Shown here one piece after another: positions 11,267-21,983 of a stretch of 64,000 bases of DNA (positions are counted from its first letter, which is position 1; every line of letters begins with the position of its first letter). This DNA comes from Chaetoderma sp. LZ-2023a (lineage: Eukaryota > Mollusca > Caudofoveata > Chaetodermatida > Chaetodermatidae): contig CM067369.1 in the NCBI GenBank assembly GCA_034401795.1, positions 184,862,047 to 184,926,046 of the forward strand. Direction: 5' to 3'. The notes below the pieces were generated by a model. That model did not search any database. It was not told the DNA's origin and saw only the letters and a program-made list of their open reading frames with translations. Both the position numbers and the translations under genes were made by a program.

Positions 11267-11720
11267 AATATTACTTGCTTTGTTTTACGATTTTTATTCC
11301 CATCGTGCATGGCTTCGGGAATATATAGTACACATTTTGTCATGCCCCTAAGGGTAAATCCACAACCCCAACCCTGCTCACAAAACGATATGAAATGACG
11401 GTCTTTGCGAACTATCTTTTGAAGACTAACAAGCATCACATCAAAGAATTTTGAAGGGGAGGGTGCAGCAAGAAACGTGGGTGGGTGCAGGAGGTGTCAC
11501 TCTCCCATCAGAAAGTGATCGGTTGTGGGCAGGTGGTTGTTTCGAGATCCCCCATCCGGAGAACCTGTGACATCTAGATAGAGTTAGATTTCAAGGCTGT
11601 CTCACGCATTTGTCGTGCTAATATCAGTTGGAATCGTATGGACATATATGTAGGAGTTGGAGGAGAAATGATGCACGCGTCATCACCCGGACACTCTTTG
11701 TAAATGTTGGAATCAAGTAA
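11267..11720. other. No gene recognised
   Basis: Unique-looking sequence; the short frames on both strands have no supported product. Confidence 0.3.
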
Positions 11721-11721
11721 G

Positions 11722-11990
11722 CCGTTGAATATTTCGAAATTTATTTGAATTGGTACTGCTGTTGCATATGGCAGCAACCGCTCCCAGTCAAATTAGTTTT
11801 AAAATATTCAACAGCGTATTTATGAAATGGTAAAGCCATATAATTCGTACAACAACGCTGAGTCCGTCATCAATTAAGTGTTCGTGACGAACTTAGCTAC
11901 ACCATTTAACACGTACCTGATTATGACGCAATCCTATACGCCACGTAATTAATTATGACGTCATATGATTGCCTGAGAAACTGGAATTCT
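11722..11990 (+). repeat. Palindromic core with right flank, forward
   Basis: The core is 11722-11814, with loop GCTGTTGCATATGGCAGCAAC self-paired. The right flank contains CATATAATTCGTACAACAAC, GTCCGTCATCAATTAAGTG and TATGACGTCATATGATTG near 11956. The usual left flank is missing. Confidence 0.8.
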
Positions 11991-12017
11991 CCATTAGATG
12001 ATTTCCTGTATTTTCTG

Positions 12018-12238
12018 GAGGTAATATAAATTGAAATCTTACTTGAAAATGTGTATGCATTTGGAGAAGAAATGGCACGCAGGACTCAGGTCTAACCCGG
12101 GAAACTGTAACTTAGAGGCCAGCAGAGGGGGTCGCCCTCATTTCTGTGCATAATATCAACATTGAAATGTTAGCGGAATACGTGCATGTGTTGGAGGGAG
12201 AAGGCACATCGCACTACCTGGAAAACATGAAATTTAAT
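12018..12238. repeat. Dispersed ~100-bp repeat unit, copy 1
   Basis: The string GGAGGTAATATAAATTGAAA followed by TCTTAC recurs, diverged, near 12935 and 13410 (shared GTTGAAATCTTAC and AAATGGCA). It is linked to the palindromic elements around it. The remaining sequence shows nothing recognisable. Confidence 0.5.
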
Positions 12239-12606
12239 TCACCTTTCCATTTTAGCTATGCCCCGCCCATCACTAGCTAAGCTCCACCCACACTTCGCCG
12301 TGTTGGGATTGATAGATCCCCAAATGCCCTAGCTATCAATTTCCTGAAAACTGTACAGGGAAGCTGTTGACTATTGTGTAACTAATTTGACTGGGCGCTG
12401 TTGCTGCCTATGGCAGCAACAGCGCCTAGTCAAATTAGTTTCAAAATATTCAACAGAATATTTATAAAATAGCAAACAATTGTATAACAACGCATAGACT
12501 GTCTTCAAATATGCGTTCGTGACGTACTTATTATGATGTCATTGTGCACATCACGCAGTTCATTATGACGTCATATGATGGGTGGGTACTCTGGAAAGGT
12601 GAATTC
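12239..12606 (+). repeat. Full-length palindromic element, forward (reference copy)
   Basis: Complete layout. The left flank has GCCCCGCCC (GC-box), CTAGCTAAGCTCCACCC and TATCAATTTCCTGAAAAC. The core is 12364-12456, whose loop arms GGGCGCTGTTGCTGCC and GGCAGCAACAGCGCC pair almost perfectly. The right flank has TATGACGTCATATGATG. The outer ends are inverted (TTCACCTTTCCA and TGGAAAGGTGAA), giving short terminal inverted repeats. No coding capacity. Confidence 0.85.
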
Positions 12607-12915
12607 ACCTTTCTAGAGTATCTACGGCATAATCAACTACGTGACATAAACGTGTAGAATGACATCATAATGAATGATGTCATTATGACGTCATGAATGA
12701 CAGAGATAAGTACTACGCGTTGTTGTACGAATTGTATTGTATGTATTTACGATTTAATAAATATTCTGCTAAATATTTTGAATATAATTTGACTGGGCGC
12801 CAACACTACCCAGTCAACTTAGTTACAAGATATTCAACAGCCTACCTGTATAGTTCGGGGAAGTGTGGGTGGAGCTTAGCTGGAGGTGGCCGCGGCATAG
12901 CTATAACTGGAAAGG
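12600..12915 (-). repeat. Full-length palindromic element, reverse, abutting the previous
   Basis: Starts with ACCTTTC at the shared GAATTC centre (12601-12606). It runs through a reversed right flank (CATTATGACGTCATGAATG), a core at 12766-12840 and a reversed left flank (GGAGCTTAGCTGGAGG, GGCATAGCTATAACTGG), ending in AAAGGTCCATT. With its neighbour it makes a ~675-bp head-to-head inverted pair. Confidence 0.85.
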
Positions 12916-12924
12916 TCCATTGCC

Positions 12925-13100
12925 ATCCCATTGAGGAGGTAATATAAGTTGAAATCTTACTTCGGTATAATATAGGTTTGTGTTTTTTGGACAAATGGCA
13001 TATTTGTCCTCCACAAGACAATTTATGAGATTTAGATAACGTCAGCGTGTGTAACAGAATGTGCCTGCTGTGCTGCATTGTTGGAGGTAATATCAATGCA
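12925..13100. repeat. Dispersed ~100-bp repeat unit, copy 2
   Basis: GAGGAGGTAATATAAGTTGA and AATCTTAC match the unit at 12018; AAATGGCATATTTGTCCTCC follows. Noncoding. Confidence 0.5.
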
Positions 13101-13101
13101 T

Positions 13102-13285
13102 GAATCCACTTTAGCTATGCCCCACGCATCTCTTGCGGATACGTGTTGAGAGTCATCAAAACTAAGCGTTTATGACGGACTTCGACACGCTATTCATTAC
13201 GTAATAGAGTTTAACATCAACCTACATGTGACATAATTCATTATGACGTCATATATTTGATTGCCACGTTGGATTCCTCTATTGA
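13102..13285 (+). repeat. Core-less palindromic element
   Basis: A left-flank start (TTTAGCTATGCCCCACGCAT up to CGTGTTGAG) joins directly to right-flank sequence (CTAAGCGTTTATGACGGAC, then TTATGACGTCATATATTTGA and GGATTCCTCTATTG). The inner left flank, whole core and inner right flank are absent, so this is an internal-deletion derivative. Confidence 0.7.
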
Positions 13286-14130
13286 TATTTTGCTTGAATA
13301 TATGAGGAACTTGGATGCAAATGGCACGTGCATCAACTCCCACCCCCCCCCCCCAATATTATCGAAGTTTAGATGGTTTCAGAAAGTGCATCCAGAATTT
13401 CTCGATGTAACGTCAGTTGAAATCTTACTAGCATATGTGGATGTATAGGAGCAGAGATGGCACACTGGTCTGTCCCAGGAATTGTTTTTATGAATGTAGA
13501 TGACATCCTTTGGCATCTCTTAGGTTTCAGGAAGAAATGCCACGCGAAATCATAATTAATATTCGTGTTGGCAGGAAAAAGGGCAAGTTGGATAGGGCAC
13601 TCATGCTTGGGGACATCATAGAGCTATTTATTAACAATGTACGTGGGTTAGAAAGACTCACTCACCCTGATGCTGTGTAACCCTGTAGGCCCAAGCAACA
13701 AGGACGCATTATCAACTCCACATGATTTATAAGAAAACACACAGTCCTAATTCAATCAATCATGCACCATATTGCCTAGTTATCCACTATGTTACATGTT
13801 GCAAAATAAATTCGTTGGTTGCTTCAAGGCAAAAAGGCACTAACAGAAGAGAATCCCCATATGAATGCGCACCCATATAGAGGGGTACATACCAATGCAC
13901 TCTCCCCTGGTTCCACCACTGTCGAATAGGACTAGTCTATGTACATAGCCGTTTATCAATAGAATGATCATTTGCACGAACGCTGTCTTGAAATGACAAC
14001 TGTGCGCCATTCTGCTACTGCTCAATAGCCCTTCTGAAGTTTGTATGCTGAAGTGTTGGCCATTTTGCAAAAAAAATTGAATTACTGTTTTTCATAGTAA
14101 AGTCACAAAATTTCGATGCAAAATTTCACA
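13286..14130. other. No gene recognised; one repeat unit
   Basis: Bases 13410-13490 hold a third copy of the GTTGAAATCTTAC unit. The remainder shows no supported gene on either strand. Confidence 0.35.
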
Positions 14131-14132
14131 AG

Positions 14133-14307
14133 TTCTGACGATTGTTTTGGAACTAATTTGACTTAAAATTGTTGCTGCCTAAGGGAATATGTACCAAATT
14201 TGATGATTCTAACTTCCTTGTCTCTAGAAATATTGCTGGGATAAACAGACAGACAATAGCAAAACAGATTGAACCAACCACAATACTCCCACCTATGATC
14301 GCCGCGA

Positions 14308-14357
<50 letters not shown>

Positions 14358-14770
14358 TAATAAATTACTATTATGATCATGGCAATAATGATAATAATAT
14401 TAATATTAATAATACTAATTAAATTGATTGTTTAGTGCTCTCACACTCAGTATGGTGTGAATTTGTCCATAGTCTAATTAGCAGCAAAACTTGCAGTCAA
14501 ATGATTTTCAAAATGTTCGACTTTTCTAATGTTGGGAAATATGGAAACGTCGTAGATGTGCACTATGGCCGAAATCTATACCATAATAAAAATAAAAATA
14601 ATATGGCCATTTCGCGAAAAGATGCACAAAATTGACGTCGTAGTAAATTCAAGAACTTTCGATCAAAATTTTCATAAATGTTGCCGATTGTTTTGTAACT
14701 AATTTGACTTAAATCTGTTGCTCTACGCGGAGTCAAATTATTCAGCTTTTCCAATGCTGGGAAATAGGGA
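14133..14770. repeat. Cluster of half palindromes and an associated repeat
   Basis: Left arms occur at 14133-14183 and 14680-14720 (GTAACTAATTTGACTTAAA), and right-arm pieces at 14490-14520 and 14733-14750. CTAATGTTGGGAAATATGG with AAACGTCGTAGATG (14528) recurs as CCAATGCTGGGAAATAGGG with AAACATCGTAGATA (14752). A run of about 15 AAT units is at 14309-14354. Confidence 0.6.
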
Positions 14771-14880
14771 AACATCGTAGATAGGCGCTACGGGCGAGCT
14801 CAATATAATTAAAAGTGCTCTGTATAAAGACAATATCATATATGATGTTGAGACTTACATATTACCCCAACTAGGTCTGT

Positions 14881-14955
14881 TCGATTATGGAAATAAATAA
14901 TCGATTATGATGTCTGGAAAATAATCGATTTAATCGGATAATCGATTATTTAATC
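14881..14955. repeat. Cluster of ATCGATTA motifs
   Basis: GTTCGATTATGG is followed by four further ATCGATTA-type strings within 75 bases. Some hAT-type termini look like this, but no partner end or target duplication is found. Confidence 0.4.
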
Positions 14956-14984
14956 TTGGAACTTTGGAAGTAGCGACTACGTAG

Positions 14985-15132
14985 TGAGTGTGGGAGGGAG
15001 GGAGAGATGGGTGGGTTGGTGGGTGGGTGGGTGAGAGTGAGCGAGCGAGCAAGCGAGCGAGTGTGAGTGAGTGAGTGAGTGAGTGAGTGAGTGAGTGAGT
15101 GAGTGAGTGAGGGAGGGAGGGAGGGAGGGAGG

Positions 15133-15174
<42 letters not shown>

Positions 15175-15205
15175 AGCTTTCTTAAAATAAATAAATAAAT
15201 AAATA
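14985..15205. repeat. Purine tract: GGGA, GTGA, GAGT, GA and AAAT microsatellites
   Basis: Nearly 190 consecutive bases are G/A-rich with few T: (GGTG)n, (GAGC)n, (GTGA)n, (GGGA)n, (GA)n, ending in (AAAT)n at 15186-15205. Such a strand can form triplex or G-rich structures (inference). Confidence 0.85.
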
Positions 15206-15537
15206 ATTAATTAAATTGCTAAAAATTCCAGATTTTCTATGAAATTAACAGAAGACGCAATTTTGTAAATTGGTTCCTAGTTATGTCTAGATTACCTCAA
15301 CCAAGTAGGCCTATGAATAGACCGCAAGAAGCTCAACAGGACAGGCTATGTCAACCAGTCCCTTTGGTTGGCTGAACCCGAGGAACAACCCCGCCCAATA
15401 TAATAAAGTCAATTTGGAATCCATTGTTCACTCGTTCCCATTGGATAATGCTCTTAAGAAGAAACCGGCGCGTAAGCCTAGATTTTCAAGCCAGTAAAAA
15501 GGCGCCGATTCAATTTTAACATTACTTTTAACATTAT
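15206..15537. other. No gene recognised
   Basis: Lies between the purine tract and the abrupt start of RT similarity. It may include the untranslatable junction of the truncated LINE. Confidence 0.3.
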
Positions 15538-16900
15538 CGGCCAATTTCACTTACATGTGAGCTATGCAAAATATTAGAATCAATCATCAAAGACAAACTT
15601 GTACAACACTTCGAGTCCAACAACCTTTTAACGATACACCAGCATGGATTCGTCCAAGGGCGAAGCTGCTTGACAAACCTGTTAGAAACTCTAGAAAGAT
15701 GGACAGAGTCCCTTGACAGTAACAACAATGTAGACATAATTTACCTAGACTATCAAAAAGCATTCGACACTGTACCACACAAAAGATTAATTCACAAACT
15801 AGAGGCATACGGAGTCGCTGGCCCCATATTGACCTGGGTACAAGGGTTTATTCAAGATCGACAAATGATGGTTCACATCCGAGGAAACTACTTAGACTGG
15901 ACAAGTGTTGACAGTGGAGTTCCACAGGGCTCCGTCCTGGGTCCACTGTTATTCCTGGTATATGTAAACAACATTCCAGACGATATTCAAAGCAACATCA
16001 AAATGTTTGCAGATGACACAAAACTCTGGACCCACATTAAAGAGGACTCAGATAGTAAAAAATTACAAAACGGCCTAAACTATCTAAATGGATGGTCGGA
16101 CCAGTGGCTTTTAAAATTCAATGCCAGTAAATGCAAGAAAATGCACTTAGGTCATAATAATCAATTGCATAACTATACCATGAAGATAAAAGCGAAACAC
16201 ATACACTGCAGATTACAACGAATGAAAAAGATTTAGGAATCTGGATAAAAAATTACGTTAAACCAACTATGCAGACTTTAAAAGCAGCAAATAAAGCCAT
16301 GTATATCATGAGACAAATCAAACGAGCTTTCAACCACCTCGACCGAGAAACATGTCTTATTTTATGCAAAACCTGTGTCCGCCCACATCTAGAATATTGT
16401 GTACAAGCCTGGTCACCATACCTTGTCAAAGACATCAACCACTTAGAACAAGTACAACACCGATGCACCAAATTAGTAGTAGGATTACGAAACAAAACTT
16501 ATGAAGAACGACTCATAATACTTGGTCTACCAACTCTAAAACAACGTCGAGTCAGGGGCGACCTAATAGAAACATATAAAATTATTACACAAAAAGAAAA
16601 CATTTATCCAGAATAATTTTTTCATTGGTAGAACGATCTGGACAGCGAGGTCATAGCCTAAGGTTCTTCAAACCTCGATGTCGAACACAAATCAGGCAGA
16701 AGTTTTTCAGTCACAGAATTGTGAACGGATGGAATAACCTACCAGAAAATGTGTTCAAATCAAAAACCGTAAATGTCTTTAAATCCGCTCTAGAACCTTT
16801 TGGAAGCAAACCCAGCAGTAGGATAGGGTATCATATTTCAAATGTCTGGACCTGTCTTTTTCTGACTCTGGTTACTGGTTCAATCATTGGAGATTAATGT
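15538..16900 (+). pseudogene. LINE A: 5'-truncated RT of CR1/Jockey-like type
   Basis: Similarity begins at RPISLTCELCKILESIIKD (RT motif 1) and runs through LDYQKAFDTVPHKRL, GVPQGSVLGPLLFLVYVN and FADDTKLW, so the two aspartates of the F/YxDD site and the upstream aspartate are present. The frame breaks near 16205 (ITTNEKDLGIWI continues in the next frame) and again near 16616. The C-terminal part keeps YEERLIILGLPTLKQRRVRG and WNNLPENV, typical of CR1-like elements. The endonuclease and 5' end are missing, as in abortive target-primed insertion. No clear poly(A) or target duplication was found. Clade assignment is from memory of motifs. Confidence 0.85.
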
Positions 16901-17368
16901 TAAATTGCCGAGCTATAGCGTAAGGACAATTGCGGAAGACGCCTCTGTTAGTCTAACGGCTTGATTATTAAACTTCTGAACCTCGGAGCCTTTAGCCGTG
17001 ACAATATACAAGGGGTAATGCCATCATGTAATGGCAATCGATTAGTTATTACTCCAACAGATTAAAATTAACTAGTCGAGCTTTAGACCAACTCTGACCA
17101 CGTGTAATGATCGTCAGAGTCATACAAAATTCAGCGAACCAATTTTCAATCATGTTAGATTAATAACAGCAACATATTACTTTTTAACGGGCCTCGAGTG
17201 GCTGCACAATATTGGGGAAAAATTCCAATCTAAGTTAACTCAGGGTTTAGACATGTTATAGACGATGATTCTTTCAGTTTTCAATGTATTATATGTGTAA
17301 GCGTATGTGAGACACCGTTATAAGACGCATATCTTATTGTACTTCCATTAGAACAAAAATAAAATCAA
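16901..17368. other. No gene recognised
   Basis: May contain the 3' untranslated part of LINE A. No supported feature. Confidence 0.3.
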
Positions 17369-17525
17369 CCAGTCAAATTAGTTTCAAAATATTCAACAGC
17401 TTGCGCTTATAGTTTCAGGAAATTGTCAGCCAAGTAGTTCAGAGATCGATCGATCCCAACATGATCGAGGTGTGGGTGGAGCTTAGCTAGAGATTGGCGG
17501 GGCATAACTAAAATGGAAAGGTCTA
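17369..17525 (-). repeat. Half palindromic element, reverse
   Basis: Right arm CCAGTCAAATTAGTTTCAAA to CAACAG (17369-17399), then a reversed left flank: GATCGATCGATCCCAACATG, GGGTGGAGCTTAGCTAGAGA and GGCGGGGCATAACTAAAATG (GC-box), ending at GGAAAGGT. The left arm is missing. Confidence 0.75.
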
Positions 17526-17559
17526 TTAAAATGCAGTGTGCAATCATTTATTCTGTTAT

Positions 17560-17600
17560 AATCGCTTAAGAGACCGTCAAGTTGTACGAATTGTATGTCC
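17560..17600 (-). repeat. 5' piece of a palindromic element split by LINE B
   Basis: GAGACCGTCAAGTTGTACGA with ATTGTATGTC is reversed right flank of the main family. It stops where RT similarity begins at about 17601 and resumes at 19288. GAATTGTATGTC occurs on both sides (17588-17599 and 19296-19307). Confidence 0.75.
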
Positions 17601-19287
17601 TATCAGTCTTACAAGCTGCATATGCAAGACCATGGAGCGCATCATCAACCAGCGGTTGCAGTGGTACCTGGAGTCGGAGAACATTATAGTTTCAGAGCAG
17701 GCCGGCTTCAGAAGATACAGGAGCACAGAAGATCAAACAACACTTCTTGCACAGGTCATAGAGGACACCTTTCAAGCCAAGAAGGTGATGCTAGCTGCCT
17801 TTATCGATCTGCAGAAGGCATTTGACAAGGTGTGGAAGGATGGCCTCCTCGTGAAACTCCGGCGCACAGGCATTGGTGGCAACATGTTCCGATGGACCAA
17901 GTCGTACCTACACAATCGCAGAGCTAGGGTGCTGGTGGATGGACAATCTGGACAGAATGTATTGCTGAGACAAGGGGTGCCACAAGGCGGAGTATTATCA
18001 CCAACTCTGTTCATACTCTTCATTAATGACATTGTAGCAGAGCTGCCCAATGGGATCCATGCAGCCCTCTATGCAGATGACCTCGTACTCTGGTGCACCG
18101 AGGAGTACACAACGACTGCCACGTACAGAATGCAGCTCGCCTTGGACAGAATTACAGCTTGGGCCGCTGGTGTATTACCATCAACAAAGAAAAATCATCA
18201 GCCATGCTATTCTCACTGTCCACCAAAACCAAGGTTGGCAACCTGACACTGGGCGGTACTCCACTCGAGTACGAGGATCAGCAGACATACCTGGGAGTCA
18301 CCTACGACAGAAGATTAACATGGAAGAGCACATACAGAATGCAGAGGCAAAGGCCAGAAGAAAGCTAAACATCATGAGGAAGCTGGCAGGAACAAAGTGG
18401 GGTGCCAATGAAAGGATCCTCAAGACCATCTACCTAGGTGCCGTACGACCCCACCATGAGTATGGATCCAGCTCATGGATGACAGCAGCTAAATCTCATC
18501 AGCAGAACATCGACAGAGTACAAAACCAGGCACTGCGCATCATCACTGGTGGAATGAGATCAACACCAATAGAAAAAATGGAGCAGACAGCAGACATCCC
18601 CCCCCCCACTTAGCAAAAGAAGGGAATACAAAGCACTGATCCAAGATGCAAAGTTCAAATCGTGCAGCAACCACCCGATGAAGATCAGGCACGGACAGCT
18701 GTCATCAGGAAGACTTAAAAGATCAAGTTTTGTGAAAGAGACAACAGCACTTCAAAGGAAACACCAAGAAATGTTGCCAGCACAAATAGAAGACCCAAAC
18801 CACACCTTTGATCCTCCACCCTGGGAAAACAAACTAGAGAGCATAGCTATTCGCACCACATTACCTCATCTCACAACCAAAGATGAACACCGTGATGTGA
18901 GCAAGAAGGCCCTGGCCCTAGCCATGCTGGAAGAAATGTACCCTTAGGAGACATGGATAAGGATCTACACGGATGGATCAGCCAAAGATGCAATTAGGAG
19001 CGGAGGTGCCGGACTGCACATACAGTATCCAAACGGACAACATGAGTCAGCTGCAATACCGACGGGCAAACACTGCACAAACTACAGAGCTGAAGTCGAA
19101 TCACTGGTTCATGCAGCTAATACCATCAGCAGAACAGCAGACCCTATGTAAAGTATGTCTTTACTATAAACAGACGCACGGACTTACAGACAGATGGCAC
19201 CGGCCACATCACTCACACCGTGATCAGCCACTCAAGTCATTATTTAACTGGTGTACCTCTGCATCCAAACTCGAAACTCCGTCACGA
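17600..19287 (+). pseudogene. LINE B: 5'-truncated RT plus RNase H start (I-group)
   Basis: RT motifs in order are PISLTSCICKTMERIINQRL, the EQAGFR region, AFIDLQKAFDKVWKDGLLVK, GVPQGGVLSPTLFILFINDI and LYADDLVLW. Frame changes occur near 18165 and 18300 (QQTYLGVTYDRRLTWK, then NAEAKARRKLNIMRKLAGTK) and at a C run (18599-18608). After an in-frame stop at 18944-18946, TWIRIYTDGSAKDAIRSGGA and NYRAEVESLVHA match RNase H motifs (first Asp and Glu), then similarity fades by about 19150. RT followed by RNase H is typical of I-group LINEs (I, Ingi, Nimb and relatives). Not functional. Confidence 0.85.
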
Positions 19288-19505
19288 AAGTGTATGAATT
19301 GTATGTCTCTGGGAATATGCAATTTAATAAATATTATTTGGAATATTTTGAAACTAATCTGACTGGGATTTTTTTGCTGCCATGTGCATCAACAGCACCA
19401 AGTCAAATTAGTCATAAAATCTTCAACAGCTTAATTGTATAATTAACTTGGAAATGTGGATACTGTGAATTAATGGCTCAAAGTATTATAAATCGATTCC
19501 AACAC
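19288..19505 (-). repeat. 3' piece of the palindromic element split by LINE B
   Basis: Resumes with TGTATGAATTGTATGTCTCT, a core at 19337-19429 (GGAATATTTTGAAACTAATC to CTTCAACAG) and a reversed second-variant left flank (CTTAATTGTATAATTAACTT, CGATTCCAACACGC). It runs directly into the minisatellite. Confidence 0.75.
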
Positions 19506-19508
19506 GCA

Positions 19509-20450
19509 TATGGTCCGCTATGACAGACAGATATACACAACACCATCATGACACGCTATGACAGACAGCTATACCCAGTACCATCATAACACAGCTATGA
19601 CAGACAGCTATACCCAGTACCATCATAACACAGCTATGACGGACAACTATACCCAGTACCATCAAAACACAGGTATGCCAGACAGCTATACCCAGTACCA
19701 TCATGGCCAGCTATGACAGGCAGCAATACACAACACCCATCATGGCCAGCTATGACAGACAGCTATGCACAGCACCATCATGATCCGCTATGACAGACAG
19801 CTATACACAGCGCCATCATGACACGATATGGCAGACAGCTATACTCAACACCATCATGGCCAGTTGTGACAGCCAGCTATACCCAGTACCATCATGATCA
19901 GCTATGATAGGCAGCTATACACATCACCCATCATGGCCAGCTATGACAGACAGCTATACACAGCACCTATCATGGCCAGCTATGACAGACAGCTATACCC
20001 AGCACCATCATGCCAGCTATGACAGACAGCTATGCCCAGCACCATCATGCCAGCTATGACAGACAGCTATACTCAGCACCATCATGGCCAGATATAACAG
20101 ACAGCTATAACCAGTACCATCATGCCCAGCTGTGACAGGCAGCTATACACAGTACCCATCATGACCAGCTATGACAGATAGCTATACACAGCACCCATTA
20201 TGGCCAGCTATGGCAGACAGCTATACCCAGAACAATCATCGCCAGCTATGAATGGACAGCTATACCCAGCACCATCATCGCCAGATATGGCAGATAGCTA
20301 TACTCAACACTATCATGGGTAGCTATGGCAGACAGCTATACCCAGCACAATCATGCCTATCTATGACGGACAGCTATACCCAGCACCATCATGACCAGCT
20401 ATGGCAGACAGCTATACCCATCACCATCATCGTCAGCTAGGGCAGACAAG
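19509..20450. repeat. Minisatellite, 36-39 bp unit, about 25 copies
   Basis: The unit reads roughly CCAGCTATGACAGACAGC then TATACCCAGCACCATCATGG. Variants alternate CCCAGTACC/CACAGCACC and GGCCAG/TGCCAG. Units vary by single bases and 1-3 bp, and no frame stays open through the array, so it is not a coding repeat. Confidence 0.9.
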
Positions 20451-20556
20451 AACGACAACAGCTATAGCAGCAATAAGCAGCCACATCAGTAGCAACAGCT
20501 ACAACAACAACAGCAGCAGCAGCAGAGCAGCAGTCAGCAGTAACAATAACAAAGAC

Positions 20557-20605
<49 letters not shown>

Positions 20606-20608
20606 CGG

Positions 20609-20661
<53 letters not shown>

Positions 20662-20662
20662 T

Positions 20663-20715
<53 letters not shown>

Positions 20716-20765
20716 TAGCAGCAGGGGCAGCTTTAGCAGCAGCAGCGGCAGCAGCGTTAAACATC
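20451..20765. repeat. CAA/CAG trinucleotide tracts
   Basis: (CAA)n lies at about 20557-20603; (CAG)n at about 20610-20661 and 20665-20714, broken by ATTAG, then imperfect CAG/CGG units to 20757. Long frames here are repeat translations (poly-Q, A, S, L). No splice or gene context supports coding. Confidence 0.9.
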
Positions 20766-21234
20766 TCAGAACTGACAGCTCGCGTCTCTGTTCAGAGTAC
20801 CATAGCGACACATCGACTTGGAATAAAGACCATCAAATAATCTTCGGTTAGATAATTATTTTCGCATTTCCATTTTCACGTAGCGCTAGGGAGAGGAGAA
20901 CTTCGTAGTTATTTAATGTCACCGTCAATAAATCCCTCTCAAGGGAGGATAAATCTACAAAATTGGCAGAGTGTTGCTAGCCACGGTATTACTATCGAAA
21001 TCTGTGCAGGGATGCAGGAGTCAGGCGAGACTCCAGTATCGTAGAGCGTATCTGCAGTAATCTTAAGAGCTGTTCATTTGCAAACTATGAAAGACATTGT
21101 CTGAAAATTTGTTACTATATATGGTCAACCTGATTTGATTATAGACATGACTGCGCGATTGCCTGTTAATGTCTAACTTCGTGTATATTATGTAAGCCGG
21201 TTCGTAGCACGTTTAACGAACCATAACAAAATTA
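20766..21234. other. No gene recognised
   Basis: Unique-looking sequence with no supported feature. Confidence 0.3.
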
Positions 21235-21345
21235 TGTTGGTGAATATTTAAAGTTAATTCTATTGAAATCCCTTGCTACAGCAACGGTGTAATCCATTGC
21301 TGCAGAAACGGATTCCAATTAAATTAGTTATAAAATATGGAACAG
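21235..21345. repeat. Palindromic core, diverged
   Basis: GGTGAATATTTAAAGTTAAT and TTAAATTAGTTATAAAATAT with inner CCCTTGCTACAGCAACGG. Old copy with about half of its pairing left. Confidence 0.6.
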
Positions 21346-21539
21346 CTTACCTCTCTGTACGTAGCTGCGGCATTAAGATGTTGGCACTTCGTGGCCACAT
21401 TATCAACACAAGAACAATCTAAGATTGTAAACCCACGCTCTCTCGCTCTTTTTGTCACAGTGTAAAAAGTGTTCGGATTTTCCTAATTTTTGTCTCATAC
21501 GCGAAGCAAAAACCAAAATCAGAAAAAATCACTTCCGAA

Positions 21540-21690
21540 AACGACTACGGCGACGGCGTAAACGTTAAGTTTTTGTGTTTAGCAAATCATCGTTGCCTAT
21601 ATTTTTAAGATTACTTAATCCTACTGGAACCAAACTTTGACATATGGTTCCCTATACCACAAGGAAGCTGATAGCAGGGTTGGATACAAG
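21540..21690. repeat. Single unit of the 'recent-recall' ~150-bp repeat
   Basis: ACGTTAAGTTTTTGTGTTTA, AAGATTACTTAATCCTACTG and CCCTATACCACAAGGAAGC match the tandem units at 24100-24600. Noncoding. Confidence 0.55.
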
Positions 21691-21905
21691 CGCAAATGCG
21701 GTTGCATTTATATTTGAATACATTTGCACTTGCATTTGCATTTAAATGCAATTATGCAATTTCTGAAGCATTTGCATTTACACTTGCATTTGAATCCCAT
21801 GTATTTGCATTTGCATTGGCATTTGTATGAAAAGGGTTGCATTTGCATTTGTGTTTTCAAATGCATCTGATTTTTTTCAAAAGCACTACTTTTCTCATTT
21901 TGCAT
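21690..21905. repeat. TTTGCA-rich element with octamer motifs
   Basis: Repeated ATTTGCATTTGCATTTAAAT strings produce many copies of ATTTGCAT, the reverse complement of the POU octamer ATGCAAAT. The short open frame here is a by-product. Similar sequence is at 23905-24055 and 52290-53050, so it probably belongs to a transposon family rather than a local expansion. Confidence 0.75.
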
Positions 21906-21914
21906 TTCTTTCAA

Positions 21915-21983
21915 AATTGATTGGAACTTGCTGCTGTTGTAAATAGCAGCCACAGCACCCAGTCAAATTAAAAATATTCAACC
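21915..21983. repeat. Palindromic-family fragment joined to the TTTGCA element
   Basis: CAAAATTGATTGGAACTTGC and TAGCAGCCACAGCACCCAGT, then AAAAATATTCAACC. The left arm is largely gone. Confidence 0.55.

Noticed and set aside
19509..20450. CRISPR-like array from the regular ~38-bp repeat
   Set aside because: Units are contiguous with no unique spacers; it is a eukaryotic minisatellite.
20401..20811. Poly-Q, poly-A and poly-L proteins
   Set aside because: CAA/CAG tract translated in several frames on both strands; no splice or start support.
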